From Flagellimonas maritima (GTDB lineage: Bacteria; Bacteroidota; Bacteroidia; Flavobacteriales; Flavobacteriaceae), in contig NZ_CP030104.1 of NCBI RefSeq assembly GCF_003269425.1, positions 1,855,501-1,919,500 of the forward strand: DNA of 64,000 nt, written 5' to 3'. Shown in pieces: positions 36,427 through 45,308 of the stretch. Below the pieces are notes generated by a model. That model saw only the letters and a program-made list of their open reading frames with translations, was not told the DNA's origin and made no database searches. Each line of letters opens with the position of its first letter. Position 1 is the stretch's first letter. The translations under genes were made by a program, and so were the position numbers.

Positions 36427-37983
36427 ATGAAAAGAATCAACTATTTGGGCATGCTGTCAATGGCACTCTGCCTTATGGTATGGGCATGCGGCAAGGACGA
36501 TGCCCCAACAACGACACCAGAGCCCGAGCCAGAGCCGATCGCGGCGCCGACCATTTCCGATTTCAGCCCGATCAGCGGGCCCGTTGGAACGGCGGTCACC
36601 ATAGAGGGGACCAACTTCAGCACCACCGCGGCCAACAATACCGTGACCTTCGGCACCGTTGCCGCCACCGTGGCCAGTGCCACGGCTACCAAGATCGTGG
36701 CCAGCGTGCCATCGGGCGCTGCGACCGGCAAGGTGGGCGTTGCCGTTGGCGGCAAGACCGCCGCCAGTACCAAGGACTTTACCGTTACCGTAACGGAGGA
36801 GGAAAAGAACCCGTCAATAGGGCTGGACAAAGAGGATTTCCAGCTGTTCCGCTACGATACGGCCGAGCTGGCCGTAGTGGACAAGGTGGACGTGGACGGG
36901 GATAGCCCCGTTGCGTGGAGCAGCGACGACGAGGAGATCGCCACCGTGGACGAGAACGGAACGGTAAAGGGCCTCAAGGTGGGGACCGCCACCATTACCG
37001 CCACCGTGGAAGAAGCCTCCGCAAGCGTTACGGTCACCGTGGACCCCAACGTATATATGGCAGGGTATGTACAATCTTCTGGTTTACCTCAAGCTGTGAT
37101 CTGGAAGAACGGGGTGATGACCGAGCTGACCGACGGCACCAAGGAAGCAACGGCAAATGCGGTGTTCGTATATGGCGAGGACGTCTATGTTGCGGGCCAT
37201 GAAAAAGATCAAGACAATAATAGAAGGGCCATGCTATGGATCAACGGAGATCAGATAGCTTTGTCGAACAGCCTTGGTATTACCTCTTCAATTGCACGTG
37301 ACGTTGTTGTCAACGAGTCGGGGTATTATGTAGTGGGGCATCAGTCTACCAATGAAGGATCGTCAGGGCGAGTTTGGATATCCAATGCCAATGACGTAGT
37401 ACTAGTCGAACCAGGTTACGAAACAAACTTTCCTAGAGCGATATCCATGGACGACCAGAACAACTGGTACGTATCCGGCTATATAAGGCCAGATGCGGGT
37501 TTCGATGACGAGGCCTGTTATTGGACGGCAGGAACGGCTGCAAATCCCGAAATTCTCGAAAATGATGCCCGTGCTTACGATATCCAAGTGGTGGGGAACG
37601 ATGTCCATGTATCGGGATATAGAGTGGTGGATGGAACAAGAGTGGCAACAACATGGAAGAACGGTGCGGGGACCGACCTGACCGACGGGACCAGTAACTC
37701 AATTGCCACTTCACTGTTCGTAACGGGCACGGATATATATGCGACGGGAAATGATAGTGACAATTCATTAGTCTGGAAGAATGGTGTTGTTGGCACATTG
37801 CTTAACATCGACGATAGCACCTCCTTTCTCGAATCCGTATTTGTGTATGGTACAGATGTATATAGCTGTGGAGCTGTGTCGCAAAATTTGCAAAAGGCGA
37901 TTTTATGGAAAAATGGGGAACCAACAATATTTTTTCCGGAAGATTTTTCTGAAAGTAGCGCCTTTTCGGTCTTTGTCGATTAA
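36427..37983 (+). CDS. Surface lipoprotein with IPT/TIG, Big2 and WKNG propeller repeats, copy 2
   Basis: 518 residues from the ATG at 36427. A frame running in from the minisatellite adds 124 HPSP-type residues and is rejected because copy 1 lacks it and the lipobox would be buried. Architecture is as in the 3000-4562 copy: lipobox Cys21 followed by GKDD, IPT/TIG (about 40-121), Big2 (129-206), then about seven VYVxG/WKNG repeats. The first 206 residues differ from copy 1 at only a handful of positions (for instance IAAPTISDF for TAAPTISGF). The propeller shows many more changes, including LPQAVIW for SRQAVVW and a shorter C-terminus. Function unknown. Confidence 0.85.
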   Translation: MKRINYLGMLSMALCLMVWACGKDDAPTTTPEPEPEPIAAPTISDFSPISGPVGTAVTIEGTNFSTTAANNTVTFGTVAATVASATATKIVASVPSGAATGKVGVAVGGKTAASTKDFTVTVTEEEKNPSIGLDKEDFQLFRYDTAELAVVDKVDVDGDSPVAWSSDDEEIATVDENGTVKGLKVGTATITATVEEASASVTVTVDPNVYMAGYVQSSGLPQAVIWKNGVMTELTDGTKEATANAVFVYGEDVYVAGHEKDQDNNRRAMLWINGDQIALSNSLGITSSIARDVVVNESGYYVVGHQSTNEGSSGRVWISNANDVVLVEPGYETNFPRAISMDDQNNWYVSGYIRPDAGFDDEACYWTAGTAANPEILENDARAYDIQVVGNDVHVSGYRVVDGTRVATTWKNGAGTDLTDGTSNSIATSLFVTGTDIYATGNDSDNSLVWKNGVVGTLLNIDDSTSFLESVFVYGTDVYSCGAVSQNLQKAILWKNGEPTIFFPEDFSESSAFSVFVD

Positions 37984-38017
37984 TGGTTACGATCAAACAA
38001 ACTTATTTATAACATAC

Positions 38018-38046
38018 AAAGGGCCGCCCAATGGGCGGCCTTTTTC
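38018..38046 (+). terminator. Rho-independent terminator of lipoprotein copy 2
   Basis: Stem GGCCGCCC / GGGCGGCC with a 3-nt loop, followed by TTTTTC; identical to the terminator of copy 1. The following 176 bp (38063-38238) hold no gene. Confidence 0.92.
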
Positions 38047-38238
38047 TTTTTGGTTGTCCTATTCAAGGAATAACGGATCAACGTGATCGGTAGCGTACAG
38101 GCATCGTGTTGGAGCCACTGTTCAGAAACTAACATAGAAAACACTGTTTTAGCAGGCTTAGGTATGCGGAGACAAAAAAGTACCCAAAACCCGTACTCTG
38201 AGGCATTCAATGATCCAACTAGCCAATTATGTAGCGGC

Positions 38239-38889
38239 CTATAAAGACCACGCCCTGCCGTCAGTCAAAGTTTGCTCATCCTCGCAGGCAATGTATTCTC
38301 CAGGTATGGGCAAATAGGCCAAAACCTCTTCCCCTATATATTCTGTATTTTTATAGGACCAAATGGCCATTTCACGGAGGGAGCCGGCAAAGCTGTAACG
38401 CGAAATCTCGTCATCAAGTTTGGCCACCATCCCTTTTTCAACATCGTTAAAATAAGCATCAACGGCTTCCAGATGTGCTTCTTCAACAGTAGCGGTTCTT
38501 TTCTTTAGGTATTTGGCCAGAACGGGCTCCAAATCCTCTTCGTTGAGTTCTGCTAGTGTTTCCTTTTGTGCGGTCTCTAAAACTTCATCCGTAAATAGAC
38601 CCATTCCCAACTTAAGAAAGTCTTGGTGTTCTTTGGGCAATGCCTCTTTTGCAAAAGTATCTATAAATACGTGCACGTTCATTTCAGTGGCAGAAGGGGT
38701 GTCGGTTTTGGGGAGTATCATGTCCAAGAGGGTATGTAGAACCATACCTTCGTCTTTGGTAAAAAAGCTTGGGGTCCAATCCAATACTTTTTTGCCTTCG
38801 CAACTTTGTAAAATTCCCAAAAGGCTAGGGGCAGCAACGGTGTACCCAAAGACAAGCCCCATATTTTTGAGTGCTATTCTTCTTTCCAT
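38239..38889 (-). CDS. Gluconate 2-dehydrogenase subunit 3 family protein, Tat lipoprotein-like
   Basis: 216 residues. The N-terminus carries a twin-arginine-like motif (ERRIALKNMG) and a lipobox-like ILQS-C30. The rest matches the small (gamma) subunit family of membrane gluconate and glucoside dehydrogenases, including the TLLDMILPKTDTPSATE segment near residue 55. In known complexes this subunit supplies the Tat signal and co-exports the cofactor-bearing GMC subunit, which has no signal of its own. The upstream GMC gene overlaps it by one base (TAATG), so the two are translationally coupled. Confidence 0.9.
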   Translation of the reverse strand: MERRIALKNMGLVFGYTVAAPSLLGILQSCEGKKVLDWTPSFFTKDEGMVLHTLLDMILPKTDTPSATEMNVHVFIDTFAKEALPKEHQDFLKLGMGLFTDEVLETAQKETLAELNEEDLEPVLAKYLKKRTATVEEAHLEAVDAYFNDVEKGMVAKLDDEISRYSFAGSLREMAIWSYKNTEYIGEEVLAYLPIPGEYIACEDEQTLTDGRAWSL

Positions 38890-40607
38890 TATATTGATCC
38901 TTTTTTAAGTTCTTTTGCCGCGTGGTCCACGGCTCTGGCGGTAAATGCCATATAGGTCAAAGAGGGGTTTACGCAACTTGCCGAGGTCATAAAAGAACCA
39001 TCGGTAACATAGACATTCTTGACCGAGTGCAGTTGGTTGTTCGCGTTCACCACCGATGTTTTTGGATTCTTGCCCATCCGTGCCGTTCCCATTTCATGGA
39101 TTCCCAAACCAAGGGCATATTCATCATCGTAGATTTCAATATCCCTTACCCCTGATTTCTCCAACATTGTAGCAGCCTGTTCCTGCATATCTTTGCGCAT
39201 GTTGAGCTCGTTTTCCTTTATTTCGGCATCAAAAGTAACGGTAGGCAGTCCCCATTGGTCCACTTTATCATAATCCAGCGTCATTTTATTGTCGTGATAG
39301 GGCAGTATTTCGCCAAATGCCAACATGTTCATGGTCCAACCGCCCGGTTTTAGAATGGCATCTTTAAACGCTTTTCCGTGCGAAAGCTCTGCTGCGGCAT
39401 CTTCATAATCGCCCCTACCTGCACCACCTTGGTACCCATAGCCCCGGGTGAAATCTTTCATGTTACTGTCGCCGCCCAGGTTACGGAACCGTGGAATGTA
39501 GATTCCGTTGGGCTTTCTTCCCTTATAATATTTATCGTCAAAACCGTCCATTTTGCCTCTTGCACCGGTCTTAAAATGATGGTCCATAATATTATGTCCC
39601 AATTCCCCGGAATCGTTCCCCATACCATTTGGGAACCTATCGGATTTGGACTGCATCAAAATTGAGGTAGAGGCGATGGCCGAGGCACAAAGGAAAATAA
39701 CTTTGGCCTTGAACTCATAGGTTTCTTTGGTTACCCGGTCTATCACTTTTACCCCTGTTGCTTTCTTTGTATTGGAATCATACATGATTTCATGTACAAT
39801 GGAATCTGGCCGTAAGGTCATATTGCCGGTTCTTTCGGCTGCGGGCAATGTAGAGGAATTGCTGCTAAAGTAGGCGCCAAATGGGCAACCTCTTACGCAC
39901 CTGTTCCTAAACTTACAGGAACTGCGGTTTAAACCGTCAAATTTTTTATCGCTGTTGATGTGGGCGACCCTTCCTGCGGTAACCACGCGCCCATCAAAAT
40001 TATCCGAAACCTTTTCGCGAACGTGCTGCTCAACACAGTTAAGTTCCATCATGGGTTCAAATTGGCCATCGGGTAATTGGGGCAAGTTCAACAATTCCCC
40101 AGAAACACCGATGTAGCTTTCAACTTTATCGTACCAAGGGGCAATATCTTTATAACGCACGGGCCAATCTATGGCTACGCCTTCCTTTTTATTGGCCTCA
40201 AAATCAATATCGCTCCAGCGATAACTATGGCGGCCCCACATTAAGGAACGTCCCCCAACGTGGTATCCGCGGATCCAATCAAATCGTTTTGTCTCATTAT
40301 AAGGATGCTCTATGTCATCCACAAACCAAAAATGGTGCGGTGCTTTTATGGTATAGCCCGTTCGGTTTTGCTTTTCTTGTCTTTTGAGCTGTTCCGGTGA
40401 AAGTTCACCATTGTTTGGAAAATCCCAGAGGTCTTTGTTGGCAGTTGGGTAGTCTGTAATATGGTTGACCATACGGCCACGTTCCAAAACCAAGGTCTTT
40501 AAGCCCTTTTCACAAAGTTCTTTTGCGGCCCAACCACCACTAATGCCCGTTCCTACTACTATGGCATCGTATGACTCCTGCTCATCGTTGTAATAAAATT
40601 TACTCAT
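38889..40607 (-). CDS. GMC oxidoreductase (FAD), sugar/glucoside dehydrogenase-type large subunit
   Basis: 572 residues. The FAD Rossmann motif is AIVVGTGISGGWAAKEL near residue 15, followed by the ERG motif (VLERGRMV). The middle has RNRCVRGCPFGAYFSSNSST, a cysteine-containing segment typical of the gluconate/glucoside dehydrogenase subgroup. The C-terminal GMC part shows HEMGTARMG and SFMTSASCVNPSLTYMAF with the His/Asn active-site pair. No signal peptide; export by the Tat signal of the small subunit is expected. It should oxidise a sugar hydroxyl and pass electrons to a cytochrome, which is not in this window. A 3-OH glycoside substrate is inferred from the neighbours. Confidence 0.92.
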   Translation of the reverse strand: MSKFYYNDEQESYDAIVVGTGISGGWAAKELCEKGLKTLVLERGRMVNHITDYPTANKDLWDFPNNGELSPEQLKRQEKQNRTGYTIKAPHHFWFVDDIEHPYNETKRFDWIRGYHVGGRSLMWGRHSYRWSDIDFEANKKEGVAIDWPVRYKDIAPWYDKVESYIGVSGELLNLPQLPDGQFEPMMELNCVEQHVREKVSDNFDGRVVTAGRVAHINSDKKFDGLNRSSCKFRNRCVRGCPFGAYFSSNSSTLPAAERTGNMTLRPDSIVHEIMYDSNTKKATGVKVIDRVTKETYEFKAKVIFLCASAIASTSILMQSKSDRFPNGMGNDSGELGHNIMDHHFKTGARGKMDGFDDKYYKGRKPNGIYIPRFRNLGGDSNMKDFTRGYGYQGGAGRGDYEDAAAELSHGKAFKDAILKPGGWTMNMLAFGEILPYHDNKMTLDYDKVDQWGLPTVTFDAEIKENELNMRKDMQEQAATMLEKSGVRDIEIYDDEYALGLGIHEMGTARMGKNPKTSVVNANNQLHSVKNVYVTDGSFMTSASCVNPSLTYMAFTARAVDHAAKELKKGSI

Positions 40608-40742
40608 TTAATAGGATTGTTTATTTCCTAAATGTATTAATTATTAAATTAATTTTCTACATTTAATCCCTATGTTTATTGAGAATGTATCACTATAACG
40701 TTGTAGTTTTTTGATTCTTGTCAATGATAGACCATCAACTAT

Positions 40743-41747
40743 ATGAAAAGAAGAGATTTCATTCAAAATAGTGCCCAAACCGGAGCAGCGCTTACATTAT
40801 TGGGGTTTTACGCCTGTAATCAAAACCGTAAAAAAGAATCGCAAAAAACTGAAATGACCGAAGAAGTCCCTGAAAAAGAGGAACAGTTGTTCAAACTTTC
40901 GCTTGCACAATGGTCCATTCATAAAATGATCAACGACGAGGGAATGAATCCTTATCTTTTTGCTGAAAAAGCAAAGAGTTTGGGGTTTTCAGGCTTGGAA
41001 TATGTAAACCAATTGTACGAGGACGAGTTGAAGGCTTTTGAATCTTCAAAAGAAGCTATGGAAGACTTTGTTCGTAAATCCAAAATGGAAAGTGAAAAGC
41101 ATGGACTGGAGAACCTCATCATAATGATCGATCATGAAGGGGATTTGTCAGCTGCAGATGAACAAGAACGAAAAACAGCGGTAGAAAATCATTATAAATG
41201 GGTAGATGCCGCAGCAGCACTTGGATGTCACTCCGTGCGGGTCAACCTTATGGGGAGCAAGGTCGCCGAAGAATGGACCCCAGCATCCGTAGATGGGCTA
41301 ACGCAATTGGCCAACTATGCAAAAGATAAAAATATCAATGTCATTGTAGAAAACCATGGCGGATTCTCTTCCAATGCACAAATGTTGGTGGAGGTGATGG
41401 AAAAGGTTGATCTCCCCAATTGTGGGACACTCCCTGATTTTGGCAATTTCTGTGTTAAACGCGAAGATGGTTCCTATTTTGATACAGCCTGCATAGAAGA
41501 ATACGATAGATATAAGGGAATAGAAGAACTAATGCCCTATGCAAAGGCGGTCAGCGCAAAATCACATGATTTTGATGCCGAGGGAAACGAAATCCATACA
41601 GACTATGGCCGGATGCTGAAAATTGTTAAAGACTCCGGTTACAGAGGGTATATTGGTGTAGAGTACGAAGGAGATACGTTGAGTGAGGAAGAGGGAATTC
41701 TGGCGACCAAAAAATTAGTGGCCAATTCCTTAAATTTATCCATATAA
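40743..41747 (+). CDS. Exported sugar phosphate isomerase/epimerase-type TIM-barrel lipoprotein
   Basis: 334 residues. The N-terminus MKRRDFIQNSAQTGAAL is a Tat signal, ending in a lipobox before Cys25, so the enzyme is probably exported and lipid-anchored. The rest is an AP-endonuclease-2/xylose-isomerase-like barrel: LAQWSIHKMI, GFSGLEYVNQLY, ENHGGFSSNAQ, DFGNF, KSHDFDAEGNE and YIGVEYEGD, with the Glu/His/Asp metal ligands. It starts 135 bases from the divergent GMC gene and heads an operon of four genes with small gaps (12-18 bases). Substrate unknown; probably an oxidised sugar. Confidence 0.88.
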   Translation: MKRRDFIQNSAQTGAALTLLGFYACNQNRKKESQKTEMTEEVPEKEEQLFKLSLAQWSIHKMINDEGMNPYLFAEKAKSLGFSGLEYVNQLYEDELKAFESSKEAMEDFVRKSKMESEKHGLENLIIMIDHEGDLSAADEQERKTAVENHYKWVDAAAALGCHSVRVNLMGSKVAEEWTPASVDGLTQLANYAKDKNINVIVENHGGFSSNAQMLVEVMEKVDLPNCGTLPDFGNFCVKREDGSYFDTACIEEYDRYKGIEELMPYAKAVSAKSHDFDAEGNEIHTDYGRMLKIVKDSGYRGYIGVEYEGDTLSEEEGILATKKLVANSLNLSI

Positions 41748-41759
41748 AACACTTGGCCC

Positions 41760-42203
41760 ATGAAGGGATTTTTACATCAGCTCTTTGACTATAATTTTTA
41801 CTCGAATAGAAAGCTTATTGAGCAATGTATGGGTATGAAAGAAGTTCCTGAAAAGAGTTTGGAGCTTTTCAACCATATCCTAAATGCGCACCATACGTGG
41901 AACAAAAGAATTATGGGAAAACCTAAAGAATTCGATATTTCCCATCAACATTTACTGGAGAATTGGGAGGATGTCCACTATGAAAATCAACGGACATCTT
42001 TTGAGATCATTACCAATACCGAAGACTTTAGTACGCGGATAGACTATGAAAGCAGCGAGGGAAGAACCTTTGCCAATGAATTAAAGGATATACTCTTCCA
42101 CATCATCAACCATTCCACACACCACAGAGGACAGATTTTGGCAGATTTTAGAACTAGCGGCATAGAACCAGAATCTTTGGACTATATATTTTATAAAAGA
42201 TAA
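41760..42203 (+). CDS. DinB-family protein
   Basis: 147 residues with the four-helix DinB fold. Metal-ligand histidines are visible in HILNAHHTWNKRI (about 42-54) and HIINHSTHHRGQIL (about 118-131). The family includes thiol-transferase-related proteins and many of unknown role. It lies 12 bases after the isomerase and 18 bases before the MFS gene, which suggests co-expression with the sugar genes. Its function in this operon is not clear. Confidence 0.85.
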   Translation: MKGFLHQLFDYNFYSNRKLIEQCMGMKEVPEKSLELFNHILNAHHTWNKRIMGKPKEFDISHQHLLENWEDVHYENQRTSFEIITNTEDFSTRIDYESSEGRTFANELKDILFHIINHSTHHRGQILADFRTSGIEPESLDYIFYKR

Positions 42204-42221
42204 CCTTACTATTATTTACTT

Positions 42222-43448
42222 ATGAACCTTAAGACGAAGTTTCAACTATCCTTTATGATGTTCCTTGAATTTTTTATCTGGGGAGGATGGTTTGTTACCA
42301 TGGGCATTTATTTGCCAAATACGCTACAGGCCAGTGGCGCCGATATTGCCGTGGCTTATTCCACACAATCTTGGGGAGCTATCATTGCACCATTTATTAT
42401 AGGATTGATTGCGGACCGTTATTTTAATGCAGAAAAAATCCTGGGCATTTCCCATTTGATAGGCGCCGTCTTAATGTACCAATTGGCCAACGCAACAGAT
42501 TTTGGAACATTTTATCCCTATGTCTTGGGTTATATGATCGTATATATGCCCACGCTGGCACTGGTGAATTCAGTTTCGTTCAATCAGATGAAGGATCCCG
42601 CAAAGGAATTTTCTTTTGTGCGTGTCTTTGGGACCATAGGTTGGATCGTGGCAGGGCTATCAATTAGTTTTTTTGGATGGGACAGTGAAGTGGGCGTACA
42701 GGAAGGTTTGCTCAAGAACACCTTTTTAATGGTCGGTGCGGCCTCGGCAGTGCTTGGCCTATTTAGTTTTACACTGCCCAAAACTCCACCAAAAGTGTCC
42801 AAGGACGAAAAAATTTCAATCTCCGATATATTGGGTCTTGAAGCTTTGAAATTATTAAAAGACCGAAACTTTCTTATCTTTTTTATAGCATCCGTATTGA
42901 TTTGTATTCCGTTGGCCTTCTACTACCAACATGCAGGGCAGTTTTTAGGCGAGATAGGAGTTTCCAATCCAGCGGGCAAAATGACGATTGGGCAAATCTC
43001 TGAAGTTTTGTTTATGTTGTTATTGCCGTTCTTCTTCAAGCGTTTTGGATTCAAAAAAACCATCTTGGCAGGAATGTTGGCATGGACGGTCCGTTACCTG
43101 CTATTCGCCTATGGAAATGCAGGTGAACTTGCATTTATGTTGCTTATAGGCATTGCACTTCACGGTATATGCTATGATTTTTTCTTTGTGTCGGGACAAA
43201 TTTATACAGATTCCAAAGCTGGCGAGCGATATAAGAGTGCAGCGCAAGGGTTAATAACTTTAGCTACATACGGAGTTGGAATGTTGATCGGTTTTTGGAT
43301 AGCAGGAATGATTACCGACTCTTATCTAATTTCTGAGAACGTGCACGAATGGAAAAATATTTGGACATTCCCCGCTATTTTTGCGTTTGTAGTGCTCGTT
43401 CTTTTCGTACTACTGTTTAAAAATGAAAAAATAGAATATAAAGAATAG
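42222..43448 (+). CDS. MFS permease, nucleoside:H+ symporter (NupG/XapB-like) family
   Basis: 408 residues, about twelve membrane helices. N-terminal features FMMFLEFFIWGGWFVTMG, YSTQSWGAIIAPFIIGLIADRYF and FVRVFGTIGWIVAG match the NupG/XapB nucleoside symporter branch of MFS. In Bacteroidota, members of this branch are often found in carbohydrate loci, so the substrate may be a (keto-)sugar rather than a nucleoside; this is inference. It is located between the DinB gene and the Gfo/Idh/MocA gene, with a 5-base gap to the latter. Confidence 0.88.
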   Translation: MNLKTKFQLSFMMFLEFFIWGGWFVTMGIYLPNTLQASGADIAVAYSTQSWGAIIAPFIIGLIADRYFNAEKILGISHLIGAVLMYQLANATDFGTFYPYVLGYMIVYMPTLALVNSVSFNQMKDPAKEFSFVRVFGTIGWIVAGLSISFFGWDSEVGVQEGLLKNTFLMVGAASAVLGLFSFTLPKTPPKVSKDEKISISDILGLEALKLLKDRNFLIFFIASVLICIPLAFYYQHAGQFLGEIGVSNPAGKMTIGQISEVLFMLLLPFFFKRFGFKKTILAGMLAWTVRYLLFAYGNAGELAFMLLIGIALHGICYDFFFVSGQIYTDSKAGERYKSAAQGLITLATYGVGMLIGFWIAGMITDSYLISENVHEWKNIWTFPAIFAFVVLVLFVLLFKNEKIEYKE

Positions 43449-43453
43449 CTTCT

Positions 43454-44590
43454 ATGCCAAAAAAAATAAGACTGGGAATACTTGGGGGTGGGGGAGATTC
43501 CCTTATCGGCGTACTCCATAGAGTTGCCTCGTTCATCAATGACAATTATGAAATAGCCGGTGCAGTATTTAATGCCGATTTTGATGAAAGCCTAAATTTT
43601 GCAAAGGAAATCGATGTACCTGTTAACCGTATCTACAAAGACTTTGATACATTGGTGGAAGAAGAATTAAAGCTTCCCGAAGATGAACGTATACAAGTAT
43701 GTTCCATTTTAACGCCCAACTTTCTACATTTTCCAATGGCAAGGAAATTGTTGGATAATGGATTCCATGTCATCTGTGAAAAACCTATGACAACTACCTA
43801 TGAAGAGGCTTTGATTCTTCAAAAAGCTAAAATTAAATCCAAGAAAGTTTTTGCGGTCACACATACGTACACAGGCTATCCAATGGTACGCCAAATGCGT
43901 GAAATGATTAAAGAAGGAGCCTTGGGAAAGATCCATAAAGTGGATGCGCAATACTATCAGGGTTGGATAAATACCATAATACATGACAAGAAAAAGCGCG
44001 CTTCCGTTTGGCGATTGGACCCAAAGAAAGCTGGTATAAGTTCCTGCATGGGCGACATAGGGGTACATGCATTTAATATGATCGAATACACAACGGGGCT
44101 GCAGATTAAATCCCTCCTATGCGATTTCAACTATTTGTACGGGGACAATCAAATGGATGTGGATGGTACAGTTCTGATTAGAATGGATAAGCACGTAAAA
44201 GGGGTAATACGCGCCAGCCAAGTGGCCACAGGGGAAGAAAATGGCCTGTCCATTGCCATTTACGGTGAAAAGGGAGCTTTAAAGTGGGAACAGGAAAAAC
44301 CTAATTTTTTATACAAACTAAGCGATACCGAACCATTGCAAGTCTATAGACCGGGACATGCTTATAACTCAGCATTGTCTTTGGATGGCACCAAACTGCC
44401 ACCAGGACACCCAGAAGGTATTTTTGATGCTATGGCCAATATTTATTTGGGCATGGCACGAGCTATTCGGGGAGAAAAATACAATGATGGTGAATTTCCA
44501 ACCATGCAGGACGGGGTTCGTGGGCTAAATTTTATAGAAAGTACGGTGGCATCGCACAAGCAGGGAAATATTTGGGTGAATTTGGACTGA
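43454..44590 (+). CDS. Gfo/Idh/MocA family oxidoreductase (cytoplasmic)
   Basis: 378 residues without a signal peptide. The Rossmann motif GILGGGGDSLIGVLHRVA lies near residue 10, the catalytic-region EKPMTTTYEEA near residue 110, and the metal-free active-site pattern GDIGVHAFNMIEY near 195. The enzyme uses NAD(P) to oxidise or reduce a sugar or sugar derivative. It is the last gene of the 40743-44590 operon, next to the permease, which fits a cytoplasmic step after uptake, possibly reduction of a 3-keto sugar (inference). Confidence 0.92.
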   Translation: MPKKIRLGILGGGGDSLIGVLHRVASFINDNYEIAGAVFNADFDESLNFAKEIDVPVNRIYKDFDTLVEEELKLPEDERIQVCSILTPNFLHFPMARKLLDNGFHVICEKPMTTTYEEALILQKAKIKSKKVFAVTHTYTGYPMVRQMREMIKEGALGKIHKVDAQYYQGWINTIIHDKKKRASVWRLDPKKAGISSCMGDIGVHAFNMIEYTTGLQIKSLLCDFNYLYGDNQMDVDGTVLIRMDKHVKGVIRASQVATGEENGLSIAIYGEKGALKWEQEKPNFLYKLSDTEPLQVYRPGHAYNSALSLDGTKLPPGHPEGIFDAMANIYLGMARAIRGEKYNDGEFPTMQDGVRGLNFIESTVASHKQGNIWVNLD

Positions 44591-44596
44591 TTGCGA

Positions 44597-45061
44597 TTAC
44601 CTTTCAAAAACTTTTTCAAATTGCTCAAATACCACGATCATGCTTTCTTTTGGGGCTTTGCCAAATTCTGAGAGCTCTCTGGTATAATAATTCCAGTGTG
44701 TCTTTTTCCAATATTCCAAACTTTTGTCCCCTTCGCCTTCCAAACGTGCATGGTCAGCATGGATTGCAAAATAGGGAACCAGTTTTACCGAAGAAGTTCT
44801 TACAATACATTTGGCATTCCCGGACCAATCTGTCACTACCGCGAAATCGCCAACTTTAGGCAAAGGCTCTTTCCGTAGCTGTAATCCCAAAAGTGAATGT
44901 GACGTAGCACGTTTAATATCCTTGCAGACCAAACTTGCACAAATATTGGCATCTTTTTCATTATCGCAAAAGTATATCACTTTAGGAGCGTCCTCAGAGG
45001 CAAATTCCAGGTGCGCATCTAAAAAATCACCCCATAGATTTCGGGCAGAAGCATTTTCCAT
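44597..45061 (-). CDS. ASCH-domain protein
   Basis: 154 residues. The beta-barrel ASCH domain shows SLLGLQLRKEPLPKVGDFAVVTDW in pieces, CIVRTSSVKLVPY and EYWKKTHWNYYTREL, features of the YqfB/ASCH group thought to bind RNA or nucleosides. No catalytic role can be given. It is transcribed against the two sugar operons on either side and so is probably not part of the pathway. The 247-bp gap after it (45062-45308) is the promoter region of the next operon; nothing specific is visible. Confidence 0.82.
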   Translation of the reverse strand: MENASARNLWGDFLDAHLEFASEDAPKVIYFCDNEKDANICASLVCKDIKRATSHSLLGLQLRKEPLPKVGDFAVVTDWSGNAKCIVRTSSVKLVPYFAIHADHARLEGEGDKSLEYWKKTHWNYYTRELSEFGKAPKESMIVVFEQFEKVFER

Positions 45062-45308
45062 TTGGGAAAATTAAGAAAAATTGTATTGATTTATGGTAAA
45101 AAGTATTTTCAAATATCGATTGATCACTGTTAGAAATAGATACCGCCAACCCTATTTTCATTAAGCAACATCTTATTTTAATTGTTAGCTTATCCCTATA
45201 TTTATGTTTTTCTAACTTGGAAAATAAAAACACGACACTTTTTCTTGAATATAGGGGATAAATCTCAAAACGATATAAGGGTTTTTCAATTTTTAAAACT
45301 TTGATCAA

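Larger units (their letters stand above)
36327..38062 (+). repeat. Large inverted repeat, copy 2 (lipoprotein cassette)
   Basis: Plus-strand counterpart of 2921-4659: leader, lipoprotein gene and terminator. Flanking DNA beyond the TTGTCCTAT motif at 38062 is unrelated to that of copy 1. The two copies are inverted, with both heptamer arrays on the side facing the 31.7-kb interior. Confidence 0.85.

Noticed and set aside
36055..37983. One 642-codon protein joining the minisatellite to the lipoprotein
   Set aside because: The N-terminal 124 residues are translated heptamers, the signal peptide would be internal, and copy 1 has no such extension. Start set at 36427.
38063..38238. Insertion-sequence remnant between lipoprotein copy 2 and the subunit-3 gene
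   Set aside because: No transposase fragment or terminal repeats could be read.
44597..45061. ASCH gene as part of the sugar pathway
   Set aside because: Opposite strand, no enzymatic link; probably an unrelated passenger.
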